Shown here: positions 33,575 through 46,389 of the stretch, one piece after another
Position numbering within the stretch: position 1 is the first letter of the stretch
Layout of the letters: each line of letters starts with the position of its first letter
NCBI RefSeq assembly: GCF_006171285.1
Contig: NZ_CP040889.1
Coordinates: 4,216,001 to 4,280,000 of the forward strand
Source of the DNA: Leclercia adecarboxylata
GTDB taxonomy: Bacteria > Pseudomonadota > Gammaproteobacteria > Enterobacterales > Enterobacteriaceae
Length of the DNA: 64,000 nt
Direction: 5' to 3'
Notes under the pieces: model-generated
Database searches by the model: none
What the model was told of the DNA's origin: nothing
The model's input: only the letters and a program-made list of their open reading frames with translations
Program-made: the position numbers and the translations under genes

Positions 33575-33910
33575 ATGGGACTGCTGATTAAGGCGGCGAT
33601 TGGCGCGCTGGTGGTGTTACTGATTGGAGTGCTGGCGAAAACCAAAAACTACTATATAGCCGGGCTGATCCCGCTGTTTCCGACCTTTGCTTTAATCGCC
33701 CACTATATTGTCGCCTCTGAGCGCGGCATTGAGGCGCTGCGGGCGACCATCGTCTTTGGCATGTGGTCGATTATTCCCTATTTTATCTATCTGCTCTCGC
33801 TATGGTATTTCACCGGAATAATGCGTTTGCCCCTGGCGCTGGGCGGAGCGGTTGTTTGCTGGAGCCTCAGCGCCTGGGTGTTAATCTTCTTCTGGAGCCG
33901 CTTTCACTAA
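33575..33910 (+). CDS. ydgC: GlpM-family inner membrane protein YdgC
   Basis: A 111-residue protein with four predicted membrane helices, matching E. coli YdgC in length and position. Related GlpM proteins affect alginate or exopolysaccharide production in pseudomonads, but no mechanism is known. AAGGAG precedes the ATG. Divergent from rstA and convergent with folM, whose 3' end it overlaps by four bases. Confidence 0.92.
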   Translation: MGLLIKAAIGALVVLLIGVLAKTKNYYIAGLIPLFPTFALIAHYIVASERGIEALRATIVFGMWSIIPYFIYLLSLWYFTGIMRLPLALGGAVVCWSLSAWVLIFFWSRFH

Positions 33911-34629
33911 CGCAGCGGCCGTCCACCATCCACGCCGAACGAACGGCCCGTGACGTAGCAACTGGTCAGAATGTAGTCGATTAAATCAATCACCTCTTTT
34001 TCACCCGGGGCGATTTTCATCAGGGACTTGTTCAGCGCCTGCTGACGATAGTCGGCATCGTCGTGTTCGTTAAACATAATCAGCGACGGGGCGATGGCGT
34101 TAACTTTGACCTCCGGTGCCAGCTTGCGGGCAAAGGATCGGGTCATGTTGTCCAGGGCAGCTTTACTGGCGGCATAAGCAATGTGCTTATCGCTGCCGCG
34201 CTCAACCACGTAGTCGGTAAAGTGGATGATGTCGCTGGCGGCATGGCCGTGACCGCGCAGCAGCTCCTGTAAAGCGTGGTTCAGCAGGTAAGGGGCATGG
34301 ACGTGGATCTGCAGCATGCAGGAGAGCGTTTCGCTGAGCGGCGTCTCAGGGCTCTCCGGCATCCATGCACTGGCATTATGGATGATGGCGCGTAATCCCG
34401 GAGTTTCCGCTTTTATCCGTTCGGCAAAGGCCATAATGCCTTCGTCAGTGGCAAAATCGGCCTGAACACAGGTCGCACCCGCCTCGCAAAGCGTCTCTAT
34501 CGCCGGATATTTCGTGCGATAGCTGATAATCACCGGCTGGTGAAGATTCAAAAAATGGTGGGCAAGCGCGAGGCCAATACGACGGCCTCCGCCAGTAATC
34601 AGGATCGGGAGCGGTTTTGCCTGTCCCAT
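33907..34629 (-). CDS. folM: Dihydromonapterin/dihydrofolate reductase FolM
   Basis: A 240-residue short-chain dehydrogenase. The nucleotide-binding Thr-Gly-Gly-Gly-Arg-Arg-Ile-Gly near residue 12 is the pteridine-reductase variant that prefers NADPH, and the active-site Tyr-x-x-x-Lys is Tyr-Ala-Ala-Ser-Lys near 152. The enzyme makes tetrahydromonapterin and has weak dihydrofolate reductase activity. Length equals E. coli FolM. It is separate from ydgI by 39 bases. Confidence 0.95.
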   Translation of the reverse strand: MGQAKPLPILITGGGRRIGLALAHHFLNLHQPVIISYRTKYPAIETLCEAGATCVQADFATDEGIMAFAERIKAETPGLRAIIHNASAWMPESPETPLSETLSCMLQIHVHAPYLLNHALQELLRGHGHAASDIIHFTDYVVERGSDKHIAYAASKAALDNMTRSFARKLAPEVKVNAIAPSLIMFNEHDDADYRQQALNKSLMKIAPGEKEVIDLIDYILTSCYVTGRSFGVDGGRPLR

Positions 34630-34668
34630 CGTGTTCTCCTTATCCGTTCGACGATGGGACGCGGTCGC

Positions 34669-36051
34669 TTATCCCATCAACATCCACGTTGCCGGTAGTG
34701 CGGCAACCAGTAACAATCCAATCAGCACGATTTCACGACGCTTCAGCGCGTGCTGGAGCTGGTGCGTGCGACGGGCGTAAATAAACACCAGCAGTCCCGG
34801 CGCGTAGAGCACGACGGAGAGCAGCAGATGCATCGGTCCGGAGGCGTAGAGCAGCCATAAGCCGTAAATGCAGGCACCCATTCCCACGACAGTATGCATC
34901 AGTCGGGTCGCTATTTTTAACAAATATGCACCCACCAGGAAATAGGGTACCAGAATCATCTCAGAGGCGATGGTTAACAAGGTGTTATAGTCAGAACCTG
35001 TGAGCCAGATCAGCACCAGACAAACCTGCACGCTGATATTGGTCAACCACAACGACGCGGACGGGGCATTGTTCTTGTTCTGATGTCTGAAAAGACGCGG
35101 GAAGGCTTTATGGGTCGCGGCGAGGAAGGGCACTTCGGCCGCCATGATGGTCCAGCTCAGGTAAGCGCCACACACGGAGACGATCAGACCCGCAGCAATG
35201 ACCACTTCGCCCCAGGAGCCCATCATCTTCACCATCAGGCCCGCCATTGACGGGTTACGCATCTCCGCCAGTTCAGGACGCGCCACCACGCCCAGAGACA
35301 GCAGCGTCACCAGCAGATAGACGCTCAGCGCGGCCAGCACCGCCAGCAGCGTGGCGCGGCCCACATCCTGCTTATTGCGCGCGCGGGCCGAAACCACGAC
35401 CGCGCCTTCCACCCCGATAAACACCCACAGGGTGATCAGCATGGTGTTTTTCACCTGCTCCCAGACCGGCACGCCCAGCGCCACGCCGGAAAAGTCCAGG
35501 CTGAAGAGATCGAGACGAAACGCGATGAACGCCAGCACGATAAACAGCCCCAGCGGCACCAGCTTCGCCAGAGTGGCGACCAGGTTGATGCTTGCCGCAG
35601 TCTGCACGCCCCGCAGCACCAGGAAGTGCACGACCCACAGCAGCACCGAGGAGCCCACAATGGATTGCCAGGTGTTGCCATCGCCGAACAGCCGCAGTTC
35701 AGGCGTATCGGTAAAGAAACTCAGCGCAGAAAAGACGATCACCAGATAAGAGACGTTGGCGATCACCGCGCACAGCCAGTAGCCCCAGGCGGAACAAAAA
35801 CCTACCAGTTCACCAAAGCCTTCGCGGGCGTAGGTAAAAATGCCGCCATCAAGGTCAGGACGGATGCGCGTTAACAGCAGCATCGCGAAGGCCAGCAGCA
35901 GGATCCCGACGCCGGTGATCCCCCAGCCAATAAGCAGCGCAGACGGGCTGGCCACGGCGGCCATATTCTGCGGCAGACTGAATACACCCGCACCGAGCAT
36001 GGAGCTTAAAACAAGCGCAGTTAAAGCGCTCAGGCCAAGTTTCTTTTCCAT
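34669..36051 (-). CDS. ydgI: APC-family amino acid antiporter YdgI
   Basis: A 460-residue basic amino acid/polyamine antiporter, predicted arginine/ornithine type, with about 12 membrane helices. The first helix has the APC signature Ser-Ser-Met-Leu-Gly-Ala-Gly-Val-Phe-Ser-Leu-Pro. ATG 36051 (Met-Glu-Lys-Lys-Leu-Gly) matches the E. coli start and follows AGGA; the frame is open 38 codons further. The substrate is inferred from family only. Confidence 0.93.
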   Translation of the reverse strand: MEKKLGLSALTALVLSSMLGAGVFSLPQNMAAVASPSALLIGWGITGVGILLLAFAMLLLTRIRPDLDGGIFTYAREGFGELVGFCSAWGYWLCAVIANVSYLVIVFSALSFFTDTPELRLFGDGNTWQSIVGSSVLLWVVHFLVLRGVQTAASINLVATLAKLVPLGLFIVLAFIAFRLDLFSLDFSGVALGVPVWEQVKNTMLITLWVFIGVEGAVVVSARARNKQDVGRATLLAVLAALSVYLLVTLLSLGVVARPELAEMRNPSMAGLMVKMMGSWGEVVIAAGLIVSVCGAYLSWTIMAAEVPFLAATHKAFPRLFRHQNKNNAPSASLWLTNISVQVCLVLIWLTGSDYNTLLTIASEMILVPYFLVGAYLLKIATRLMHTVVGMGACIYGLWLLYASGPMHLLLSVVLYAPGLLVFIYARRTHQLQHALKRREIVLIGLLLVAALPATWMLMG

Positions 36052-36194
36052 TGGCATCCTGTTTAAAAAGGGGTCAAAAGCAGAATAATTATTTTGTCGA
36101 AGCGCATAAAAATGGTGGATCACGCTAAGGCGCGGGATTTTACGGAGTGTCACGAAAGCATGCAATGAGGATGGACCGAAATCTGGCTAAAAAG

Positions 36195-36220
36195 CAAAAA
36201 AAGGCGGCACCAGGCCGCCT
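36195..36220 (-). terminator. Terminator of ydgH
   Basis: A GGCGG-type stem (AGGCGGCCTGGTGCCGCCT on the minus strand) with a run of seven T, 17 bases after the ydgH stop. Confidence 0.85.
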
Positions 36221-36236
36221 GAATGAAACACTTTAC

Positions 36237-37190
36237 TTATTTGTACAGGTCTGCGCTGATGGTCATGTTATTACCGCGCTCCTGCCACTGGCGGGTGATG
36301 TGGTAATATTTGGCCCCTTTCTTCGCCGCACGCTTCGCCACCTGATAGGAGACTTCGGTCATGTTGGAGTAGTTGCCGGTAAATTTAATGCTGTCAAACG
36401 GCACCATCTGCGCGGCAGTGGCGTTGTTCAGCTCTTCAATTTTAGTGCCGTCATTCAGCGTGACGCTGTAACGGCCACCTTTGGTGGATTGCGTTTCAAA
36501 GAAACGGCCTACGCCAGCAACGCTGGCAGCCGGTGCAGCGCTGGTCGCCACGCCTGGGATCTCAACTTTCTTCGCTTCTTCGCCACCTTTGGCGATAGCC
36601 GCACGGCCGGCATCAGAGTCAGCAGGAATAACGTCCGGGCTCTGGACGATACGTTTTTTCGCGTCTTTTTTGTAGATATAGGCAGTGATACGCTGGTTAC
36701 CGCCCTGGTTTGCATCGATCTGGCGAACGATATAGAAGGCGTCAGCCCCTTTCGCTTTCGCGGCTTTGGTAATGGCATCGTTCACTTCAGGCTGGCTGCG
36801 GTAGAAGCCCTGAATGGTGACGGTATCGTAAGGCTCAAGGAGAACGGCCTGGTCTTTTGGCAGTTCCGTCACGCCATTAATAACGCGATTTTTCTCCTCA
36901 TCGGCTTTCGGGGCATTTTCTTTATACAGCGCAACGAGCACGCGCTGGTTGCCGCTGTCGCCGTAGTCAGAGTTATCAACCACGTAAAATGCAGCGGCGC
37001 CTTCTTTATCGGCGCGTTTTGATGCAGCGTTAACCGCATCGCCAATTGAGTTAAAACGACCTACGATCATAACGCGGTCGTAAGGTTTCGTTGCTGCCGC
37101 TTGCTCCGGCGTTAACTCTGTCGCCGCGTTGGCGGACAGGGCGGTCGCAGAAAGGAGTGCTGACGCCAGGAGAGTGTTCTTGAGCTTCAT
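36237..37190 (-). CDS. ydgH: Periplasmic DUF1471-repeat protein YdgH
   Basis: A 317-residue protein with a cleavable signal (Ala-Leu-Ser-Ala-Asn-Ala near residue 22). Three DUF1471 (YhcN-like) domains each contain an Asp-x-Val-x-Ile/Phe-x-Gly motif and a Gly-Ala-x-Ala-Phe/Tyr-Tyr-x-Val/Ile strand. Single-domain relatives are stress-related periplasmic proteins. The linker between domains 2 and 3 is charged, then Ala-rich. Divergent from pntA. Confidence 0.93.
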   Translation of the reverse strand: MKLKNTLLASALLSATALSANAATELTPEQAAATKPYDRVMIVGRFNSIGDAVNAASKRADKEGAAAFYVVDNSDYGDSGNQRVLVALYKENAPKADEEKNRVINGVTELPKDQAVLLEPYDTVTIQGFYRSQPEVNDAITKAAKAKGADAFYIVRQIDANQGGNQRITAYIYKKDAKKRIVQSPDVIPADSDAGRAAIAKGGEEAKKVEIPGVATSAAPAASVAGVGRFFETQSTKGGRYSVTLNDGTKIEELNNATAAQMVPFDSIKFTGNYSNMTEVSYQVAKRAAKKGAKYYHITRQWQERGNNMTISADLYK

Positions 37191-39256
<2,066 letters not shown>

Positions 39257-39263
39257 GGGGTAA

Positions 39264-40655
<1,392 letters not shown>

Positions 40656-40675
40656 GCAAGGCTTCACGACTGATA

Positions 40676-40705
40676 AAAAACCGCCCACAACAGGGCGGTT
40701 TTTTC
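40676..40705 (+). terminator. Terminator of pntAB
   Basis: The stem ACCGCCC / GGGCGGT with six T, 20 bases after the pntB stop. A-runs on the left make it potentially bidirectional. Confidence 0.88.
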
Positions 40706-40769
40706 ATTTATGCGGGCTAAACATTCTCACTGTCTATACTTTCCTTTTTACATTAAGGGAGGAGGGAGA

Positions 40770-41888
40770 ATGCAGTTTTTGTCACGTTTCGATATTCTGA
40801 CGTTAATGATGACCCCCACATTCTGGATTGGCTTCGCGACCGTAACGGTAGTGACGCTGTTGGTATACTGGCTACTGAAACGCCTTATCACCTTTGTTCA
40901 TAAGAGCATTACCAGCTGGGGCGATAAACATCCCGCCACAAATAAGATGCATTTTATCCTTACAGAGATGCTTAACCGCACCAGCCGGATCCTGCTGTTC
41001 GTGGTGGCATTCCTGTTTAGCCTGCGCTTTGTCGAACTGCCGGATCGCCTCTACGGTGCGCTGAGCCATGCCTGGTTCCTGGTGCTGGCGATTCAGGTGG
41101 CGCTGTGGATGGATCAGGGGGTGGTCTCCTGGCTTCGGCACGTCATGCTGTCGCCGGGGAGCCATAAAAACCCGGTCACCCTGGTCATAACCGGCCTGAT
41201 CCTGCGGGCGATTGTCTGGTCAGTGATGCTGCTGTCAATTCTTGCCAACGCGGGCGTCAACATCACTGCTCTGGTTGCCAGCCTTGGGGTGGGGGGTATC
41301 GCTATCGCTCTGGCGGTGCAGACCATTCTCAGTGACGTCTTTGCCTCGCTCTCCATTGGGTTCGATAAGCCCTTTGAGATTGGCGATTTCGTGGTGTTTA
41401 ACGACGTTGCCGGGACGGTGGAGCACATCGGTCTGAAAACAACGCGCATTCGCAGCCTGAGCGGGGAGCAGATTGTCTGCGGCAATGCGATCCTGCTTCA
41501 GCAAACGCTGCATAACTATAAGCGTATGCAGACCCGCCGCATCGTCTTTACCTTCGGCGTGGCCAGCGACACCCCGCCCGAGAAACTGCGCGTCATTGGC
41601 GATAACGTGAAGAAGATCATCACCGATATCGGCGAAACGCGCTTTGACCGCGCCCACTTGCTTGGCTTTGATAAGGACAGGCTGACCTTTGAGGTGGTGC
41701 ATATCGTCAATACTGCGGATTACAATAAATACATGGACATTCAGCAGGAGATTAACATCCGGATCCTCGAGAGCCTGAACGAGGAGGGTGTCAAACTGGC
41801 CCTGCCAAGCATGGTGCTGCATGCCCCCTGGATGAAAGAGGGCGAGGGCGCACAGCCGCCGTCGCAGCAACCCGTTACCGAGAGCTAA
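40770..41888 (+). CDS. MscS-family mechanosensitive ion channel
   Basis: A 372-residue small-conductance channel protein with about five membrane helices. The pore-lining helix and beta domain read Leu-Gly-Val-Gly-Gly-Ile-Ala-Ile-Ala-Leu-Ala near residue 195 and Phe-Glu-Ile-Gly-Asp-Phe near 225, the conserved MscS core. E. coli has ynaI next to uspE, but this protein is longer and looks different from YnaI, so no symbol is given. ATG 40770 follows GGAGGGAG, a very strong ribosome site. Predicted to release solutes on hypo-osmotic shock. Its terminator hosts the group II intron. Confidence 0.88.
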   Translation: MQFLSRFDILTLMMTPTFWIGFATVTVVTLLVYWLLKRLITFVHKSITSWGDKHPATNKMHFILTEMLNRTSRILLFVVAFLFSLRFVELPDRLYGALSHAWFLVLAIQVALWMDQGVVSWLRHVMLSPGSHKNPVTLVITGLILRAIVWSVMLLSILANAGVNITALVASLGVGGIAIALAVQTILSDVFASLSIGFDKPFEIGDFVVFNDVAGTVEHIGLKTTRIRSLSGEQIVCGNAILLQQTLHNYKRMQTRRIVFTFGVASDTPPEKLRVIGDNVKKIITDIGETRFDRAHLLGFDKDRLTFEVVHIVNTADYNKYMDIQQEINIRILESLNEEGVKLALPSMVLHAPWMKEGEGAQPPSQQPVTES

Positions 41889-41917
41889 AAAAAAGCCCGC
41901 CAAACTGGCGGGCTTTT
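41889..41917. terminator. Bidirectional terminator, intron insertion target
   Basis: The stem AGCCCGCC-AAACT-GGCGGGCT is flanked by A- and T-runs right after the MscS stop codon. The group II intron begins 2 bases after the T-run. Before insertion this hairpin probably also ended the convergent uspE transcript. Confidence 0.85.
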
Positions 41918-41919
41918 TA

Positions 41920-43841
41920 CGTGTGCGCCAGGCATGGCGCGTTGCGCGCAAGCGCAACCAGCTTGGCTGTGGTGGCCTCGCTGGTGACTTGGAGGTGAAA
42001 GTCCTCTACACACCCGGCAAGGGGAAGTGTTAGCCAGAGGCAAGGGTGTCGCGGGTGACCGCGAATCTGAAGGAAGCCCGAGGCAAAATGCTGGCCTGAC
42101 GAACAGCAAGCGGATAGAGGCGGCGCAGCGGGGTAAAGGGGCGTGTTTCCCTAAAGCCCAATACTTGCACGGGACGCTGCGACGTAGATCCGACAGGCAT
42201 AAGCAGGAAGGTCGCGCGAATTACCCTTGGGAGATCTGCACGTTTGCCACAGTGCTACCGAGCGTCGAGAGGCGACGGGATGAACGTGCAGAAGTCAGCC
42301 GAGGCCGTAGTAAGTGGCGGATAACCGCGTCACCAAGGGCCGAACAAGTTATGCCGCCAGTAGGCGTCAAAGTCTCGTTGAATACCGAAATGCAGAAATT
42401 TCTCCAAGAGAAGACTGTTACTCCGAGTCCCGGACAGTATCCGAGGATGACGGCTGACAGCGCACAGGTATCGGCGGCGTCTGTGACGTGGACGAACGCG
42501 GAGCCGGACACGCTGATGGAGCGGGTGCTTGCACCCGCCAACCTCAGACGTGCGTACCAACGCGTAGTCAGCAACAAAGGCGCGCCGGGTGCCGATGGCA
42601 TGACGGTCGAGCATTTGTCAGGCTACGTGAAACAGTATTGGCCGACCCTCAAGGCTCGGTTGTTGGCAGGCGAGTACCACCCGCAAGGTGTACGTGCCGT
42701 CGAAATCCCCAAGCCCAAAGGCGGGACAAGGCAGCTGGGTATCCCCAGCGTCGTGGATCGCCTGATCCAACAGGCTCTGCTGCAACAGCTCACGCCGATC
42801 TTCGACCCTCTGTTCTCGGATTACAGCTACGGCTTCCGTCCGGGTAGAAGTGCTCACCAAGCCATCGAAACTGCCCGTGCCCACGTGGCGGCGGGTCATC
42901 GCTGCTGCGTGGAACTCGATCTTGAGAAGTTCTTTGATCGGGTCAACCACGACGTGCTGATGGCCTACATCGAGCGTCAAATCGAAGATAAACGTGTGCT
43001 CACGCTGATCCGTCGCTATCTCGAAGCGGGAACGATGTCAGGTGGACTCGTCAGCCGACGGCAGGAAGGGACGCCGCAAGGCGGCCCGCTCGCCGTTGCT
43101 GTCGAACATTCTGCTCAACGAACTCGACCACGAGCTAGAACGACGGGGCCATCGTTTCGTACGCTATGCCGACGATGCGAACATTTATGTGCGCAGTCGT
43201 CGCGCAGGTGAGCGGGTGATGGCCAGCGTTGAGCGATTCCTGAGGCAGCGCCTGAAACTGACGCTGAACCGGGAAAAGAGCCGAGTAGCCGGGTCGTGGA
43301 TGTGTGATTACTTGGGCTATGGGATGAGCTGGCATCGACAGCCACGCTTACGAGTGGCAACGATGAGCTTGCGTCGCTTGCGCGACCGGCTCAGAGAGCT
43401 GCTGCGCGGAGCGCGGGGCCACAAGATGGCGAGTGTCATCGAGCGGATAAACCCAGTGCTGCGTGGCTGGGCAGGCTACTTCAAGCTAAGTCAAAGCAAA
43501 CGGCCACTTGAGGAAATTGACGGCTGGGTGCGTCGCAAGCTTCGCTGCGTCGTCTGGCGTCAATGGAAGCAGCCCTCAACGAGGGCGCGTAACTTGATGC
43601 GCCTGGGGCTTAGCGAAGCGCGCGCCTGCATATCAGCGTTCAATGGTCGTGGCCCATGGTGGAGCTCAGGGGCATCTCATATGAATCAGGCATTGCCGAA
43701 GAAACTATGGGATCAACTTGGACTAGTCTCGGTACTGGATACGATAAACCGGCTTAACCGCATAGCTTGAACCGCCGTATACGGATCCGTACGTACGGTG
43801 GTGTGAGAGGACGGCGGATGTAAATCCGCCTCCTACTCGAT
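41920..43841 (+). mobile_element. Group II intron, class-C-like
   Basis: The 5' end GTGTGCGCC (41920, or GTGCGCC at 41922) fits the GUGYG boundary. The 3' end CTACTCGAT (43841) fits the terminal AY, and the next base is the uspE stop codon. A reverse transcriptase ORF occupies domain IV. Domain V at about 43772-43801 has the catalytic triad CGC at 43773-43775, the class C form, rather than AGC. Insertion directly downstream of a Rho-independent terminator in the same orientation is also the known class C target choice. Boundaries are accurate to a few bases only. Confidence 0.85.
42351..43770 (+). pseudogene. ltrA: Group II intron reverse transcriptase/maturase, frameshifted
   Basis: The first frame (to about 43088) encodes RT blocks through Tyr-Gly-Phe-Arg-Pro-Gly-Arg-Ser, Glu-Leu-Asp-Leu-Glu-Lys-Phe-Phe-Asp and Gly-Thr-Pro-Gln-Gly-Gly-Pro-Leu. 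The rest continues in another frame: Ser-Pro-Leu-Leu-Ser-Asn-Ile-Leu-Leu-Asn, then the active site Tyr-Ala-Asp-Asp, maturase domain X (Leu-Arg-Gly-Trp-Ala-Gly-Tyr-Phe) and a C-terminus at 43770. Loss of two bases in a CTCTCG sequence near 43088-43092 explains the shift exactly. There is no HNH domain. The protein would end before the catalytic YADD, so the intron should not be mobile on its own. The start ATG 42351 is a best guess. Confidence 0.88.
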
Positions 43842-44792
43842 TTAGTCGTCTTCGTCGTCGTCGAGTTCGACCGGGGTCTGATACTGATCCGGCTTGATAA
43901 CCAGCAGGTCACAGCGCAGATGGTCGATCACCTGTTCCGCCGTGTTGCCAAGGAAGGCCGCGGAAATACCGGTGCGGCCAATGGTGCCCAGCACCACGAT
44001 ACCGGCCTGCAGATGTTCTGACAGATCCGGGATCACCTCTTCCGGCAGCCCTTTCTCCACGTGGGTCAGTTTCTCATCGATACCAAATTTCTGCCGCAGG
44101 GCTTTCATCGCCAGCAGATGCTGTCCGCGGATAGCGTCGTTATAAACGGTAGGATCAAATTCCGGGAGTTCGATGGCAATGTTGATAGGGGTAATCGGGT
44201 AGGCGCCAACAAGGTGGACTTCAGTATGGTTAACCTGCTCGGCGAGATAGACCGTCTCTTTGACCAGCTTCTCGTTCAGGGCGTTGTGATAGTTCTCTTC
44301 GCTGGCGAGATTGACCGCCACCACCGCTTTACCGCCTTCCGGCCACGGCTGGTCTTTGACCATCCACACCGGGCACGGGCATTTACGCAGCAGATGCCAG
44401 TCGGTCGGGGTGAAAATCACCGCCTCGAGCTTGTCGTGCTGGTGGGCCATTTTCAGCAGCAGATCGTGTTCGCCGCTAATCACTTCCTGGATGATGGCTT
44501 CAAACGGACGGTTGTGCCACACCACTTTAATCTCGATAGGCACACCGGCATCAAGATAGAATTTTGCCTGTTCGCGTATCCACGCCGTACGCTGGCTGAT
44601 CACTCCCTGACGCATAGCGGTGCGTTCGTCAGGCGACAGAAGGGTGGTCATTTCGTAAGAAAAGTCATATATCGGCAGAAACGCTTTGATTCTGCCACCA
44701 ATCCGTTGATGTAAATAGACAGCTCGTCGTAACGCCGGTTGATCGTCCTGATTAGGATCGATGGCCACCAGCATGTTTTGATACTTTGCCAT
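43842..44792 (-). CDS. uspE: Universal stress protein E
   Basis: A 316-residue protein of two tandem Usp domains (about 1-150 and 160-310), the same length as E. coli UspE. It is involved in UV resistance, motility and biofilm-related behaviour. The second domain keeps Gly-Thr-Ile-Gly-Arg-Thr-Gly near residue 265, and the C-terminus is an acidic Asp/Glu tail. The stop codon is the first base after the intron, so the coding sequence is undamaged, but its terminator is now 1.9 kb away. fnr lies upstream, as in E. coli. Confidence 0.96.
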   Translation of the reverse strand: MAKYQNMLVAIDPNQDDQPALRRAVYLHQRIGGRIKAFLPIYDFSYEMTTLLSPDERTAMRQGVISQRTAWIREQAKFYLDAGVPIEIKVVWHNRPFEAIIQEVISGEHDLLLKMAHQHDKLEAVIFTPTDWHLLRKCPCPVWMVKDQPWPEGGKAVVAVNLASEENYHNALNEKLVKETVYLAEQVNHTEVHLVGAYPITPINIAIELPEFDPTVYNDAIRGQHLLAMKALRQKFGIDEKLTHVEKGLPEEVIPDLSEHLQAGIVVLGTIGRTGISAAFLGNTAEQVIDHLRCDLLVIKPDQYQTPVELDDDEDD

Positions 44793-44928
44793 ACAGGTCT
44801 CCTTACTACTGTCACCACAGTCTGTAATTAAAAGAGTAACCTATATATCTGAAATGAAACAGGGGGAAGTTTTGCCAGATCAATAAATCAGTAAAATTAC
44901 CGACCTGGCAAGCAGAAGTCAGATGAAT

Positions 44929-45681
44929 TTATGCAACGTTGCGCGAGTGGCCCGCCAGCACCGCCAGCGCTTCACCGTTTTCAATGGTGATGTACTTGCC
45001 TTTTACCGCCAGCATGCCGCTTTTCTGGAAACGACCCAGCAGACGGCTGATGGTTTCAACGGTCAGGCCCAGGTAGTTACCGATATCGCCACGGGTCATG
45101 GTCAGACGGAACTCACGAGGCGAGAAACCGCGCTCGGCGAAACGACGGGAGAGGTTATAGATAAACGCGGCCAGGCGCTCTTCTGCATTCTTTTTGGAAA
45201 GCAGGAGAATCATATCCTGATCGCCTTTGATCTCACCGCTCATCAGACGCATCATCTGCTGACGCAGGTTAGGCATTTTGCCCGACAGATCGTCGAGGGT
45301 TTCAAACGGGATTTCGCAAACCATTGAGGTTTCCAGCGCCTGAGCAAAGCTCGGGTGGTTACCGGTGCCAATGGCGTCAAAGCCCACCAGATCGCCCGCC
45401 AGGTGGAAGCCGGTGATCTGCTCGTCGCCCTGTTCGGTGATGGTATAGCTTTTGATGGTGCCAGAGCGGATAGCGTACAGCGACTTCAGTTCGTCTCCCG
45501 CTTTGAACAGCGTTTGCCCTTTCTGAATCGGCTTTTTACGCTCGATAATATTATCAAGCTGATCAAGCTCATGCTCATTCAGGGTAAACGGGATACAGAG
45601 CTGGCTGATGCTGCAGTCCTGACAATGGATAGCACAACCGCCAGACTGAATGCGTCGAATAATTCGCTTTTCCGGGATCAT
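44929..45681 (-). CDS. fnr: Anaerobic regulator Fnr
   Basis: A 250-residue CRP/FNR-family regulator, nearly identical to E. coli Fnr. The oxygen-labile [4Fe-4S] cluster ligands Cys20, Cys23, Cys29 and Cys122 are in place, and the recognition helix [10 protein letters not shown] is unchanged. ATG 45681 gives the known Met-Ile-Pro-Glu-Lys start; a TTG four codons upstream is not needed. It activates anaerobic respiration genes and represses aerobic ones. An FNR box lies 20 bases upstream, consistent with autoregulation. Confidence 0.98.
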   Translation of the reverse strand: MIPEKRIIRRIQSGGCAIHCQDCSISQLCIPFTLNEHELDQLDNIIERKKPIQKGQTLFKAGDELKSLYAIRSGTIKSYTITEQGDEQITGFHLAGDLVGFDAIGTGNHPSFAQALETSMVCEIPFETLDDLSGKMPNLRQQMMRLMSGEIKGDQDMILLLSKKNAEERLAAFIYNLSRRFAERGFSPREFRLTMTRGDIGNYLGLTVETISRLLGRFQKSGMLAVKGKYITIENGEALAVLAGHSRNVA

Positions 45682-45700
45682 AGGTTTGCTCAAGCCTTAA

Positions 45701-45714
45701 TTGATATTGGTCAA
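45701..45714. promoter_or_regulatory. FNR box in the fnr promoter
   Basis: TTGATATTGGTCAA matches TTGAT-N4-ATCAA with one mismatch. It lies 20 bases upstream of the fnr ATG, the position used for negative autoregulation in E. coli. Confidence 0.8.
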
Positions 45715-45863
45715 TTTTAACATCTTTTTTGACCCTGCGTAAGCCTGGTAAACCATCAATCAGGACAAGATGCGCGAATGTGCCAGCATCTTCTTGAAAT
45801 TCCACAACTTGGCTGCGGATATTTCGTCTAACTTAAGGAATATTAAGCACTAAAAGCCTGGAA

Positions 45864-46379
45864 CTACAGCAGTAAATAGCCTTCGTGACGCAGTAACCAC
45901 TCCTTGCGCTGGACCCCGCCAGCATAGCCGGTCAGGGTGCCGTTACGCCCGATTACGCGGTGGCAGGGCACTACAATGCTGACCGGATTGGAGCCGTTTG
46001 CCGCCCCAACGGCACGCGCCGCACCCGGGCGGCCAAGCTGCTCTGCCAGCTGCCCGTAATGCATCACCTGCCCGCAGGGAATAGCGCGCAACGCCTGCCA
46101 CACTTCCCGCTGAAAAGGGGTGCCGCCGGTGGCGGTCGGCAGGGTATCGATAATGCTGAGATCGCCTTCGAACCAGGCGGAGAGCTTATCGCTCAGCCCG
46201 CCCGGATTGCTGGCGCTGATGCGCTCGTAGCCCTGCGCCCGATAGTGGATATTCAGCAGCTCTACCATCCGGTTGCTGTGCTCCTCCCACTCGACGGCGC
46301 GCAGGTTGAATTGCTCATCGGCAATCACCCACAGCGGCCCGAGGGGCGTCGCAATTTTGTCTTCGAGTAATCTCAGCAT
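45864..46379 (-). CDS. ogt: O6-methylguanine-DNA methyltransferase Ogt
   Basis: A 171-residue suicide repair protein that transfers methyl groups from O6-methylguanine or O4-methylthymine to its own cysteine. The active site [10 protein letters not shown] is intact near residue 137, and the helix-turn-helix with [11 protein letters not shown] precedes it. It lies between fnr and abgT as in E. coli. Confidence 0.96.
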   Translation of the reverse strand: MLRLLEDKIATPLGPLWVIADEQFNLRAVEWEEHSNRMVELLNIHYRAQGYERISASNPGGLSDKLSAWFEGDLSIIDTLPTATGGTPFQREVWQALRAIPCGQVMHYGQLAEQLGRPGAARAVGAANGSNPVSIVVPCHRVIGRNGTLTGYAGGVQRKEWLLRHEGYLLL

Positions 46380-46389
46380 CTGGCGTTCC

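Noticed and set aside
42027..42350. Upstream extension of the reverse transcriptase frame
   Set aside because: This part corresponds to structured intron RNA (domains I-III) and does not resemble the protein family's N-terminus.
43042..43770. Second half of the intron reverse transcriptase as an independent gene
   Set aside because: It has no start site of its own, and its sequence continues the upstream RT exactly if two bases are restored.
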